Shown: positions 1-5,655, counted from the first letter of the stretch. The stretch is 13,979 nt of DNA from Microthrixaceae bacterium (GCA_023264915.1 JAHFUU010000015.1:1-13979); one strand, 5' to 3'. The notes: generated by a model not told the origin, from the sequence alone. Program-made: numbers and translations.

Positions 1-291
1 CCAGGAACGCGAAGAGCTCCACGCCGGGACCGGCGGCAGCCACCGGGCAGTACGACCAGGTGGCCGCACAGTCACAAGGCTGACGCCTGTCGGCGCCGCG
101 CGTTGCCCCTCGGTCGGCAACTCATGGCGGTGGAGGCCGACGATCAGCCCGTTGCGCCTGAACATCCACGGTGTCCGCGGCGGGAACCGGCGTTCGGGGA
201 TGTCTGACGGGTGCGAGCTGATGCGCCGATAACGCGGGCCACCGCGGGTCGGGCGTACCTTCGCCAACTTGGGACGACAGTGTCTACATTT
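1..291. other. Left-edge stretch without a confident gene
   Basis: No complete gene is visible. One plus frame is open from base 3 to a TGA at 81-83 and could be the last 26 codons of a gene entering from the left, but it shows no recognisable motif. In a second frame bases 2-28 read QEREELHAG, which resembles the C-terminus of the methyltransferase that follows (LEREEIDAG). This may mark the end of a related gene or a duplicated segment. The frame of the next gene is open from 211 (GTG), but that extension is not family-like. Confidence 0.35.
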
Positions 292-1053
292 ATGGCGGTG
301 AAAGGGACTGGTGGCTCGGCGCTCTATGACGTGATAGGGACGGGCTACGCGCGAGTTCGCCGCCCGGACCCGCGGATCGCTCGGCAGATCCATCAAGCCC
401 TCGGCGCCGCGGCGACGGTTCTGAACGTCGGGGCCGGGGCCGGATCGTACGAGCCGACGGACCGACACGTCATCGCGGTGGAGCCCTCCACGGCGATGGT
501 CCGCCAACGTCCGCCGGGGTCCGCGCTGGCTCTCCGGGCGACGGCCGAGGAACTTCCGTTCGCCGATGGCCGCTTCGAAGCCGCTATGGCGCTGTTGACC
601 GTGCACCACTGGTCCGACCCGACGATCGGATTGGCCGAGCTGCGGCGGGTCACGCGAGGGCCGATCGTGGTGTTGACCTTCGATCACGCGTGGCACGCCG
701 ATCAGTGGCTCGTGGCGGAGTACCTACCGTCCATGGTCACGCTCGACGCGCAGATGCCGGGGCCGTCGGTGATCGCCGAAGCTCTCGGCGGAGCTCTCAT
801 CGAGGTCTTGTCGGTCCCGCACGACTGCACAGACGGCTTCTGCCACGCCTGGTGGCGCCGCCCCGACGCCTACCTCGACCCGATGGTCCGCGCCAGTATC
901 TCCGGCATCGCCCGATTGCCCGGACCTGTGGTGGACGAGGCCATGGCCCGCCTCGCCAGTGATCTCGCCAACGGCCGATGGCACCAAACGCATCAGAATT
1001 TGCTTGAACGCGAAGAGATCGACGCGGGCTACCGACTCGTGATCGCCCACTGA
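292..1053 (+). CDS. Class I SAM-dependent methyltransferase (Methyltransf_11 type)
   Basis: A 253-aa protein predicted to transfer a methyl group from S-adenosylmethionine to an unknown, probably small-molecule, substrate in the cytoplasm. The glycine-rich SAM-binding motif I (VLNVGAGAGSY) lies at residues 43-53, and the acidic residue closing beta-2 is Glu64 (VIAVEPS). The block AEELPFADGRFEAAMALLTV follows, which is characteristic of the Methyltransf_11 family (motifs II-III). I chose the ATG at 292 because the protein then begins close to the usual family N-terminus. An in-frame GTG at 211 would add 27 residues of no evident family character. No strong Shine-Dalgarno sequence is visible. 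The substrate cannot be inferred from neighbours, since the following gene is a decayed SnoaL-like gene on the same strand. Confidence 0.85.
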   Translation: MAVKGTGGSALYDVIGTGYARVRRPDPRIARQIHQALGAAATVLNVGAGAGSYEPTDRHVIAVEPSTAMVRQRPPGSALALRATAEELPFADGRFEAAMALLTVHHWSDPTIGLAELRRVTRGPIVVLTFDHAWHADQWLVAEYLPSMVTLDAQMPGPSVIAEALGGALIEVLSVPHDCTDGFCHAWWRRPDAYLDPMVRASISGIARLPGPVVDEAMARLASDLANGRWHQTHQNLLEREEIDAGYRLVIAH

Positions 1054-1187
1054 TTGCCTCGACCTCGGCCTCGCCCTCGCCGTTGGAACGGCCGCCAATC
1101 CGGCGGTCAGACGCACAAGCGGCAGCAAGCCGGAACCGGCGAAGTGTGCGTTCTCGTAACGGATGCTGATCTGCGGGTGGCCGAGCG

Positions 1188-1656
1188 ATGGCCGTATCTG
1201 ACCAGCAGGTTCAGGAACTGCTCGAGGCCCTGGTTCGAGGGCGTCAGTCATGGATCGACGGCACGCTCGGCTACAGGCGTGGCTTCGATGTGGCCCAGGA
1301 CGACGACGTGACGCTCTTCGGCCCCTTCGGTGGTGAGGCGCTGCGGGCACCGAGCAGCTGAGTGGCCGTCAGGATCGCGCTGCGAGCATGTTCCGTGGCG
1401 GACTGGGGCGTGCGAGGTCGTCAAGACCATCGTGGCAGGAGACATCGTCACCGTCGTGCAGATCGAACGCAACGATGTACAGGTCGAGGGCTCGCAAGAT
1501 CGCCAACCGTGGGTGCTGCGAACAACCTCAGTCTTCGAGCATCGCGACGGCGAGTTGGTCCAACTTCATCGACACGCCGATCCGTTGATCGACTTCCGCC
1601 CGCCCGAGGTCACCTGCTCTATTGCCCGGGGCGATAGCCCTTCGGTGGGCAAGTAG
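1188..1656 (+). pseudogene. Frameshifted SnoaL/NTF2-like (DUF4440-type) gene
   Basis: A single ancestral protein is readable across three frames. Frame one starts at ATG 1188 and gives a DDDVTLFGPFGGEALR block, ending at TGA 1359-1361. Frame two gives GRQDRAASMFRGG around 1364-1402. Frame three gives CEVVKTIVAGDIVTVVQIER, then the RHADPLID block near the C-terminus, ending at TAG 1654-1656. Restoring one G in the run at 1345-1347 and one G at 1400-1401 yields an uninterrupted protein of about 156 aa, the normal size for SnoaL-like folds (small hydrolases, isomerases or binding proteins with a cone-shaped alpha+beta barrel). The pattern is seen directly; the family call rests on remembered family features. 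It is either a real pseudogene or two homopolymer sequencing errors. Confidence 0.75.
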
Positions 1657-1785
1657 CTGGGGACCGTCGACCTCAATAGCGAAGACGAGTCCGGTTTGGC
1701 CTGGGACGTTCATCGATGAGGCGCGGGACCGCTCCCTCGTGGTTGAAGGAGCTTGGCTCGTGGTTGGCGAAGGATCGGCGCGCCT
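1657..1785 (+). pseudogene. Remnant of a small conserved hypothetical protein
   Basis: Directly after the stop of the SnoaL-like gene, one frame reads VDLNSEDESGLAW (from 1666) and stops at TGA 1717-1719. The next frame, entered at about 1706, reads TFIDEARDRSLVVEGAWLVVG. Removing one G from the run at 1703-1705 joins them into one plausible sequence. No start codon precedes the first part and no family-like sequence continues past about 1785. It therefore looks like an N- and C-terminally truncated fragment. The right limit is approximate and the family is unnamed; the joining is inference. The rest of the stretch up to 1903 shows nothing supportable. Confidence 0.3.
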
Positions 1786-1903
1786 ACCTCCAAGTTTGGG
1801 AGACGCCACCCGGCTTCAGCATCACGCCGAGAATCGCCGAACCGATCTGCTGGCCTCGCCCGGCTACTCGGCGAGTCCGTTCAGCTGCAGATTCGTTCGC
1901 GGT

Positions 1904-2401
1904 TCACATCGACGCCTCGATGTCGGCAACCGTGATCATCAGATCCAGCGGGTTCGTCGGAGAGCGAGAGAGACCGAACCGCTCATAGAACTCGGCGGCT
2001 CCCGGATGCAGCGCCGTGACCACAAGCATCCGCACGCCGATCGTCTCGCTTGCGGCGACGGTCAACTCCATCGCATGACGGAGTAGCCCACCACCGAGGC
2101 CGTGGCCTTGCGCCTGTCGATCGATGGCGAGGCGACCGAGCAGGATCGCGGGGATCTGCCTTGGCGCTTGGCGTCGAGCACGACCAGTAGCGTCGCTGCG
2201 AAGCAATGCGAAGGCCGAGACCGAGTGGTACCCCGTGACCCGGTCGCCATCAGTCGTGACGTATGTTCGGGAGAATCCTGTGAGCTGGTTGCGCAACCCT
2301 CGACGCACCAGCCACTCATCGAGCTTCGGCTCGCCGGAATCGAAGTCGTCGATCCGATGATCGGCGGTCAGCGGCTCGATAGGCGTGAAGCCGGCGCTCA
2401 C
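1904..2401 (-). CDS. tacT: GNAT-family acetyltransferase toxin, TacT type
   Basis: A 165-aa GCN5-related N-acetyltransferase. Members paired with DUF1778 antitoxins acetylate the amino group of charged tRNAs and block translation. The acetyl-CoA pyrophosphate-binding loop is RQAQGHGLG (residues 95-103), preceded by the beta-4 segment LLGRLAID. The C-terminal AAEFYERFGL block holds Tyr139, at the position of the catalytic tyrosine in TacT-type toxins. I chose the GTG at 2401 because it overlaps the antitoxin stop as GTGA and leaves the family-typical N-terminus (FTPIEPL). Ninety further bases upstream are open but lie inside the antitoxin gene. It is likely co-transcribed with and repressed by the antitoxin. 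An ordinary GNAT enzyme is possible, but the partner gene argues strongly for a toxin. Confidence 0.88.
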   Translation of the reverse strand: MSAGFTPIEPLTADHRIDDFDSGEPKLDEWLVRRGLRNQLTGFSRTYVTTDGDRVTGYHSVSAFALLRSDATGRARRQAPRQIPAILLGRLAIDRQAQGHGLGGGLLRHAMELTVAASETIGVRMLVVTALHPGAAEFYERFGLSRSPTNPLDLMITVADIEASM

Positions 2402-2679
2402 TTCTTGAACGGCGACGGGCGCTCGAACAGCTCGGCGGTCTTGGCGTTGCGCCGACCCTTCCGGGCCACACGGCGCTCCAGGGCGTCCCACGTCTTGGCA
2501 TCGAGCAGAACATGGTCGCGATCGGCAAGTGTCTCGGCGGCGGATGCACGAGCGGCCTGGACCACGAACTCGGTGATCGACAGGTGCGACGCTTCGGCCG
2601 CCGCCCGGATGAGGCCGTCATCGGTCGGTGAGAGCCGTAGGTGCAGCCGCTCATCCCGTGTCTCTGCCTTCGTTGCCAT
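2398..2679 (-). CDS. tacA: DUF1778-family ribbon-helix-helix antitoxin, TacA type
   Basis: A 93-aa protein with an N-terminal DNA-binding ribbon-helix-helix (ERLHLRLSPTDDGLIRAAAE, then LSITEFVVQAA), as in DUF1778 antitoxins. The C-terminal half (LLDAKTWDALERRV to the end) would wrap the GNAT toxin. It neutralises the toxin by direct binding and, with it, represses its own promoter. I chose the ATG at 2679 over one 20 codons upstream for two reasons: the family sequence begins there, and a TACACT hexamer ends 7 nt before it, as expected for a leaderless transcript. An inverted repeat overlaps this promoter. The stop codon overlaps the toxin GTG by 4 nt. Family assignment is from sequence features; repression is inferred from the family. 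Confidence 0.88.
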   Translation of the reverse strand: MATKAETRDERLHLRLSPTDDGLIRAAAEASHLSITEFVVQAARASAAETLADRDHVLLDAKTWDALERRVARKGRRNAKTAELFERPSPFKK

Positions 2680-2709
2680 GGCGCGAGTGTACGCACACTC
2701 GCCGTACAC
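2680..2709 (-). promoter_or_regulatory. Leaderless promoter and dyad operator of the tacAT-type module
   Basis: On the minus strand TACACT (2691 down to 2686) fits the actinobacterial -10 pattern TANNNT and lies 6 nt before the ATG, so transcription would start at the start codon. Two inverted repeats overlap it: GTGTACG (2687-2693) with CGTACAC (2703-2709) across 9 nt, and GAGTGT (2685-2690) with ACACTC (2695-2700) across 4 nt. This is a natural site for autorepression by the ribbon-helix-helix antitoxin. No convincing -35 is seen. Confidence 0.6.
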
Positions 2710-2799
2710 CGCTAACTCGGTTTCCGGGATCTCTGACACGACGGCTGGCTGGTGTCTGATCGGCCCGCAACCACAGCCCCGATCGGGCAGGCTGATGCC

Positions 2800-2889
2800 G
2801 TGGGAGAACCAGGCGGTGCGCTCTTCCCGTGCCCATGTTGCGGGTGGATCGTCTTTGAACCGGCACCTGGGGTCACGACGAGACGCTGA
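2800..2889 (+). pseudogene. Possible CPCC-motif protein N-terminal fragment
   Basis: A GTG-started plus-strand reading (29 codons) contains ALFPCPCCGWIVFEPAPG, like the N-terminus of the small cysteine-rich CPCC family. In that family a second cysteine pair (ICPVC-like) should follow after PG. Here it is missing: the frame ends at TGA 2887-2889, and an adjacent frame (PGGHDET) also leads nowhere. The fragment abuts the PIN remnant on the other strand, which suggests a recombination junction near 2890-2912. It is short enough that chance resemblance is possible. Confidence 0.3.
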
Positions 2890-2912
2890 AACCGGGGGCG
2901 TTGGCTTTCCGG

Positions 2913-3149
2913 CTACAGCGGCCAGACCTTGACGTGGGGGTGATCGGCGGCCAGCGGTCGCAGGTCGTCCGGGTCCGCCGTGGCGATCACCACTCCGCCC
3001 AAGCGGACGGCCACCGCAGCAACAACGTCAACCGCCGATCCTTGGCCGGCGCGTGCCCGCAGCGATCGAGCAAGGCGTACGGTCCGCAGGGTGATGCCCT
3101 CGACGCCAGCAGCGCGCGTAGCGATGTCTCCCCGCGAACTAAAGGATGG
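2913..3149 (-). pseudogene. PIN-domain C-terminal remnant behind vapC
   Basis: Immediately after the VapC stop (TAG 3150-3152), and in the same frame, 78 codons stay open. They read as the second half of a different PIN-domain protein: GVEGITLRTVRLARSLRARA, then VDVVAAVAVRLGGVVIATAD and PDDLRPLA, ending VWPL at TAG 2913-2915. The third acidic residue (VDVV) and the fourth (ATAD) of a PIN active site are recognisable. The N-terminal half with the first Asp and the Glu is absent, and there is no start codon or Shine-Dalgarno sequence. I read it as the tail of a second vapC lost by deletion against the intact one. Readthrough of the TAG would append it to VapC, but nothing shows that this happens. 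Confidence 0.6.
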
Positions 3150-3548
3150 CTAGTCGGAAGACCGTACGTCGACGCCGGGAAGATCGATGAAGGCGGTGCG
3201 GTCGGCGCTCACAACGGATCGGTTGGAGGCTCTCGCGGTTGCGGCGATGATCAGGTCGTGTGCTCCGCGCGGCTTGCCTTGAGTGCGAACTTCGACGAGG
3301 AGGGCCGCGTGGGCCTCCGCAACGTCGAGGTCGTAGTCGAGGACCGGGACCGTTGCGATGATGTCCTCGACGTAGACGGTTCTGGTCGCCTTGCGCTTTC
3401 GGTTGGCAAGCAGCGCTCCGACCCGGAGCTCGGCAACAGTGACCGCTGCTATCGCGACGTCATCATCATCGTCGATGAGGTCGTCCAGATCGTCGCCGCT
3501 GCGCTCAGCATCGATGAGGAACGTGGTGTCGAACAGGAGCCGAGTCAC
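3150..3548 (-). CDS. vapC: VapC-type PIN-domain ribonuclease toxin
   Basis: A 132-aa PIN-domain nuclease; VapC toxins cut specific tRNA or rRNA in a Mg2+-dependent way and stop translation. The four acidic active-site residues are in the expected places: Asp7 (LLFDTTFLID), Glu40 (VTVAELRVG), Asp98 (GAHDLIIAA) and Asp116 (VVSADRTAF). I chose the GTG at 3548 because it overlaps the antitoxin stop as GTGA and puts the first Asp at residue 7, as usual for the family. An unusual acidic run (residues 19-30, nine Asp in twelve residues) follows the first helix. It is encoded downstream of its antitoxin in a two-gene operon. A PIN remnant continues in frame after the stop. Confidence 0.92.
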   Translation of the reverse strand: MTRLLFDTTFLIDAERSGDDLDDLIDDDDDVAIAAVTVAELRVGALLANRKRKATRTVYVEDIIATVPVLDYDLDVAEAHAALLVEVRTQGKPRGAHDLIIAATARASNRSVVSADRTAFIDLPGVDVRSSD

Positions 3549-3787
3549 GCTCGATCCTCGATCTCGAGCAGTTCTCGCACCTCCTCGAGATCGTTCGCCC
3601 ATTCTGGGTCCGGTCGGTGGCGACGCAGAAGGTCCTTGATGTCCCCACCTCGGCCACGATCTATCGGCTCCAGGTGGGCGACTGCTCTTTCTCGCCGCAC
3701 GATCGTGAAGTGCTCGCCGCGGTGCTCGATCGCGTCGAGCAGGTCGGCGAAGTTCCGGGCGGCATCTGTGGCAGTGATCTCAGGCAT
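3545..3787 (-). CDS. vapB: Phd/YefM-type antitoxin of the PIN toxin
   Basis: An 80-aa antitoxin. The N-terminal Phd/YefM DNA-binding fold is seen in ITATDAARNFADLLDAIEHR and the strand FTIVRRERAVAHLEPI (to about residue 43). The acidic C-terminus (DPEWANDLEEVRELLEIED) is the kind of disordered toxin-binding tail that covers the PIN active site. It overlaps vapC by 4 nt (GTGA), so translation is coupled. The ATG at 3787 is supported by a TAATCT hexamer 6 nt upstream, giving a leaderless transcript. It probably binds the tandem 8-bp repeats overlapping that promoter. Many PIN toxins carry Phd-type antitoxins, so the pairing is ordinary. Confidence 0.9.
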   Translation of the reverse strand: MPEITATDAARNFADLLDAIEHRGEHFTIVRRERAVAHLEPIDRGRGGDIKDLLRRHRPDPEWANDLEEVRELLEIEDRA

Positions 3788-3807
3788 GAGATCAGATTAT
3801 CAGATTA
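3788..3807 (-). promoter_or_regulatory. Leaderless promoter with tandem 8-bp repeats, vapBC-type module
   Basis: On the minus strand TAATCTGA occurs twice in direct tandem (3807-3800 and 3799-3792). The second copy supplies TAATCT (3799 down to 3794), a TANNNT -10 placed 6 nt before the ATG. The overlapping GATAAT (3801-3796) is an alternative -10. Antitoxin binding to the repeats would block RNA polymerase. No clear -35 is visible. Confidence 0.55.
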
Positions 3808-3983
3808 GGGTAGAACTGCCAGCCGCACCGAGCTGGTCACAAGCAGACGGGAGATCGGGCGCGTTGTGCACGATCGGGGCCGACAGGGTGATGGTGTCGA
3901 GGCAGGGCTAACTAGAACGTCGCTTGGTTCGATAGCGGTCCCATCAGCTCCACTGAAGGAGCGGATCACCCCAGAAGGGTCCC

Positions 3984-4373
3984 TCAGACATCGACGATCG
4001 ATCGGAGGTGCTCGGCCAGATCGGCAGCGTCGATCGAGGAGGACGCCACGCGCATGACGAGTTCGAACACGTCATCGTTCGAGGCCGAAGTCGGATCGAT
4101 GCCGTTGAGATCGAGGAACACGGCACACGCAGTCCAGCCGAGACGCTTGTTGCCGTCGATCAGAGCATGGTTCTTCACGATCGAGTGCAGAAGCGCTGCC
4201 GCCTTGGTGAACGCGTCCGTGTAGGCATCCACCCCGAAGGCAGTTGCTCGCGGCCGGGCGGCTGCTGCGCCGAGGAGGCCGAGATCGCGAATCGGTGGTG
4301 GATCGCCGATCAGCCCGGCTGCGAGGAGGACGAGGTCGTCGAGCTCGAGGTACTCGGTCGCCCTGTCGCTCAC
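3984..4373 (-). CDS. doc: Doc-type Fic-domain toxin (death-on-curing family)
   Basis: A 129-aa Fic/Doc protein. Doc phosphorylates elongation factor Tu and arrests translation. The active-site motif is HALIDGNKR (residues 69-77), close to the Doc consensus HxFxxxNKR, with the preceding helix KAAALLHSIVKN. LDLNGID and the C-terminal helices follow as in Doc. The length matches the family (about 125-135 aa). The start is GTG 4373, overlapping the antitoxin stop as GTGA. An in-motif Leu occupies the position where many Fic proteins have Phe; this occurs in the family and need not inactivate it. The upstream partner is a ribbon-helix-helix protein, not the classical Phd. Autoregulation through the upstream dyad is likely. 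Confidence 0.9.
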   Translation of the reverse strand: MSDRATEYLELDDLVLLAAGLIGDPPPIRDLGLLGAAAARPRATAFGVDAYTDAFTKAAALLHSIVKNHALIDGNKRLGWTACAVFLDLNGIDPTSASNDDVFELVMRVASSSIDAADLAEHLRSIVDV

Positions 4374-4573
4374 CGCCCGAGCCGCTCGATGGCGTCGGCG
4401 TGGACGCGCATGATCCGCTCGGCCGATGCGACGACCCGATCTCGATGGTCCGCAAGGCCGACGTACTCACGAATCGCACGGCGGGCGAGCTCCTGCATGG
4501 AGACGCCCTCGTTGGCAGCGCGTTGCCTCAGCTCACTTTGCTCCTCGTCGGTGAGTCGAAGAGTCATGGCCAC
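4370..4573 (-). CDS. Ribbon-helix-helix antitoxin of the Doc module
   Basis: A 67-aa Arc/MetJ-type ribbon-helix-helix protein. The DNA-contacting strand is MTLRLTD (residues 3-9), followed by helix A (EEQSELRQRAANEG) and helix B (SMQELARRAIREYV). The tail (residues 40-67) probably binds and inhibits Doc. I chose the GTG at 4573 (reading MAMTLRL) over the ATG at 4567. A TACCAT hexamer ends exactly 7 nt before the GTG, the same spacing seen for the other regulators here, and MAMTLRL is a familiar N-terminus for such proteins. The stop overlaps the doc GTG by 4 nt. A large perfect dyad overlaps the promoter and is the expected autoregulatory operator. Confidence 0.88.
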   Translation of the reverse strand: MAMTLRLTDEEQSELRQRAANEGVSMQELARRAIREYVGLADHRDRVVASAERIMRVHADAIERLGR

Positions 4574-4606
4574 GACGGGATGGTATCATACCGATACCAT
4601 CCCGTC
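4574..4606 (-). promoter_or_regulatory. 33-bp perfect dyad operator with leaderless promoter, Doc module
   Basis: GACGGGATGGTATC (4574-4587) is perfectly repeated in inverted form at 4593-4606 across a 5-nt spacer. The dyad directly abuts the GTG start. On the minus strand it contains TACCAT (4585-4580), 6 nt before the GTG, and TATGAT (4590-4585, 5 of 6 matches to TATAAT). Occupation by the ribbon-helix-helix antitoxin alone or with Doc would cover the whole core promoter. Confidence 0.75.
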
Positions 4607-4675
4607 AGAGCCGTCCCCGCACTCTGCGCCCGCCATCGTCGGCGCCACCGAGGGCTACTGAGATGACGCCCGGCC

Positions 4676-4703
4676 GAGCTTCCCCACGCGTGGGGGTGGG
4701 ACC
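4676..4703. repeat. Solitary type I-E CRISPR-repeat-like palindrome
   Basis: The 28 nt contain the perfect 14-bp palindrome CCCCACGCGTGGGG (4682-4695), flanked by GAGCTT and GGTGGGACC. This layout resembles type I-E CRISPR repeats of high-GC bacteria. No second copy occurs about 61 nt on either side or elsewhere in the window, and no cas genes are present. It could equally be a hairpin terminator for the minus-strand gene ending at 4787; a smaller hairpin, AAGGG-AGC-CCCTT, lies at 4711-4723. Confidence 0.35.
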
Positions 4704-4786
4704 AGTGCTGAAGGGAGCCCCTTGGAGGTCTGATCAGTCGGTGAGCACCGCGGAGCGTGAGCACAACACGCCGAGAGTCACGGCGG

Positions 4787-5266
4787 TCACCCCCTCCGGG
4801 CGGCCTCGATGCTGGCGATGTCGATCTTCCCCATGCCCATCATCGCCTCGTACGAGCGCCTCGCCGCGGCAGGGTCTGGGTCTGAGATGGCGTCGAGGAG
4901 CGTGCGTGGTGTGATCTGCCACGACACGCCCCACTTGTCCTTGCACCACCCGCACGCGCTCTCCTCACCATCGTTGTCCACGATCGCGTTCCACAACCGG
5001 TCGGTCTCGGCTTGGCCGTCGGTGGCGATCTGGAAGGAGAACGCCTCGTTGGGGCGGAACTCAGGTCCGCCGTTCAGACCGACGCAGGGGATCCCGCAAA
5101 CCGTGAAATGAACGATGAGGATGTCGCCCTCGTGGCCGTTCGGGTAGTCGCCCGGGGCGCGAAGTGTCGTTCCTACCTCGCTGTCGGGAAAGGTCTCGGC
5201 ATAGAACTGCGCTGCATCGGCCGCCGTCCCGTCGTACCAGAGACAGATCGTGCTCTTGTTGGCCAT
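4787..5266 (-). CDS. PhnB-like VOC-fold protein (3-demethylubiquinone-9 3-methyltransferase-like domain)
   Basis: A 159-aa vicinal-oxygen-chelate-fold protein. The domain signatures are YDGTAADAAQFYAETFPDS (residues 10-28), the LNGGPEFRPNEAFSF block, and CGWCKDKWGVSWQITP near residues 115-130. Despite the domain name, these proteins are not shown to be methyltransferases; most are metal-dependent or binding proteins of unknown role. The ATG at 5266 is supported by a strong Shine-Dalgarno AAGGAGG 5 nt upstream, so the in-frame ATG ten codons earlier is rejected. It lies 36 nt behind the YdeI-like gene and is probably co-transcribed with it. The C-terminal MGMGKIDIASIEAA segment is typical of the family. 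The biochemical function is unknown. Confidence 0.85.
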   Translation of the reverse strand: MANKSTICLWYDGTAADAAQFYAETFPDSEVGTTLRAPGDYPNGHEGDILIVHFTVCGIPCVGLNGGPEFRPNEAFSFQIATDGQAETDRLWNAIVDNDGEESACGWCKDKWGVSWQITPRTLLDAISDPDPAAARRSYEAMMGMGKIDIASIEAARRG

Positions 5267-5302
5267 GGCATCCTCCTTGAGACGGGTGAGCAGCACCGAC
5301 TG

Positions 5303-5569
5303 CTATCGGCCGGTGCGCTCGCGGTGCTTGCACCCTGGCCAGCAGCATGGTCGACGCCGGCCTTCCTCCAGCTCTTCCTGCGTCCGACGGATGCGGCGTT
5401 CACGGGTCGGCTCCTTCTTGGCATCCTCGACCCAGCAGATGAACTCATTGCGGGCGAGGGGTGTGATGAGTCTCCATGCATCGAGTGCTGTGATGTTGGC
5501 GATCAGCGCCTTCCGTAGGTCCGCTGGAAGCTTGTGCACCACGCCACCTGGCACTTGCGAGCTAGTCAC
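5303..5569 (-). CDS. YdeI/OmpD-associated-type small protein
   Basis: An 88-aa protein with the helical pattern of the YdeI or OmpD-associated (bacteriocin-protection) domain: PADLRKALIANITALDAWRL (about 15-34), then WVEDAKKEPTRERRIRRTQE (about 46-65). The C-terminus is short and cysteine-containing (RPCCWPGC). In enterobacteria YdeI-type proteins have been linked to tolerance of antimicrobial peptides; whether this holds here is unknown. The GTG at 5569 is preceded by TAGCGT with a 7-nt spacer, so the message may be leaderless. The next in-frame GTG codons, 5 to 10 codons later, cannot be excluded. It is followed after 36 nt by the VOC-like gene on the same strand. Confidence 0.75.
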   Translation of the reverse strand: MTSSQVPGGVVHKLPADLRKALIANITALDAWRLITPLARNEFICWVEDAKKEPTRERRIRRTQEELEEGRRRPCCWPGCKHRERTGR

Positions 5570-5597
5570 AGGCCTAACGCTAACGGGGCTTCGCCCC
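5570..5597 (-). promoter_or_regulatory. Putative near-leaderless promoter and hairpin before the YdeI-like gene
   Basis: On the minus strand TAGCGT (5582 down to 5577) fits TANNNT and leaves 7 nt to the GTG. Just upstream is a perfect hairpin, GGGGC-TTC-GCCCC (5585-5597). It lies between the putative -10 and where a -35 would be, so it could be an operator or the terminator of the gene to the right. The assignment is weak. Confidence 0.35.
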
Positions 5598-5612
5598 AGC
5601 CCGACGATTCCA

Positions 5613-5655
5613 GTGGTCGGGATAGGATCCTCGGCCCCTCATCTCTCGGTGCGCT
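5613..5655. repeat. Dispersed 43-bp repeat, copy A
   Basis: These 43 nt match 11372-11414 in the same orientation at 36 of 43 positions without gaps. They share the 13-nt core CGGCCCCTCATCT and the preceding GGATCC. The copy sits 44 nt upstream of the YdeI-like gene start, between two minus-strand genes. No protein-coding explanation is evident. The surrounding non-coding stretch 5656-5757 holds nothing else I can support. Confidence 0.5.

Noticed and set aside
2901..3911. A 336-codon plus-strand open frame
   Set aside because: It runs antisense to the vapBC-type module and PIN remnant, which show clear family motifs. Its own product is low in recognisable features and serine/arginine-rich, as expected for a shadow frame in high-GC DNA.
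4676..4786. A CRISPR array
   Set aside because: Only one repeat-like unit is present, with no second copy at array spacing and no cas genes.
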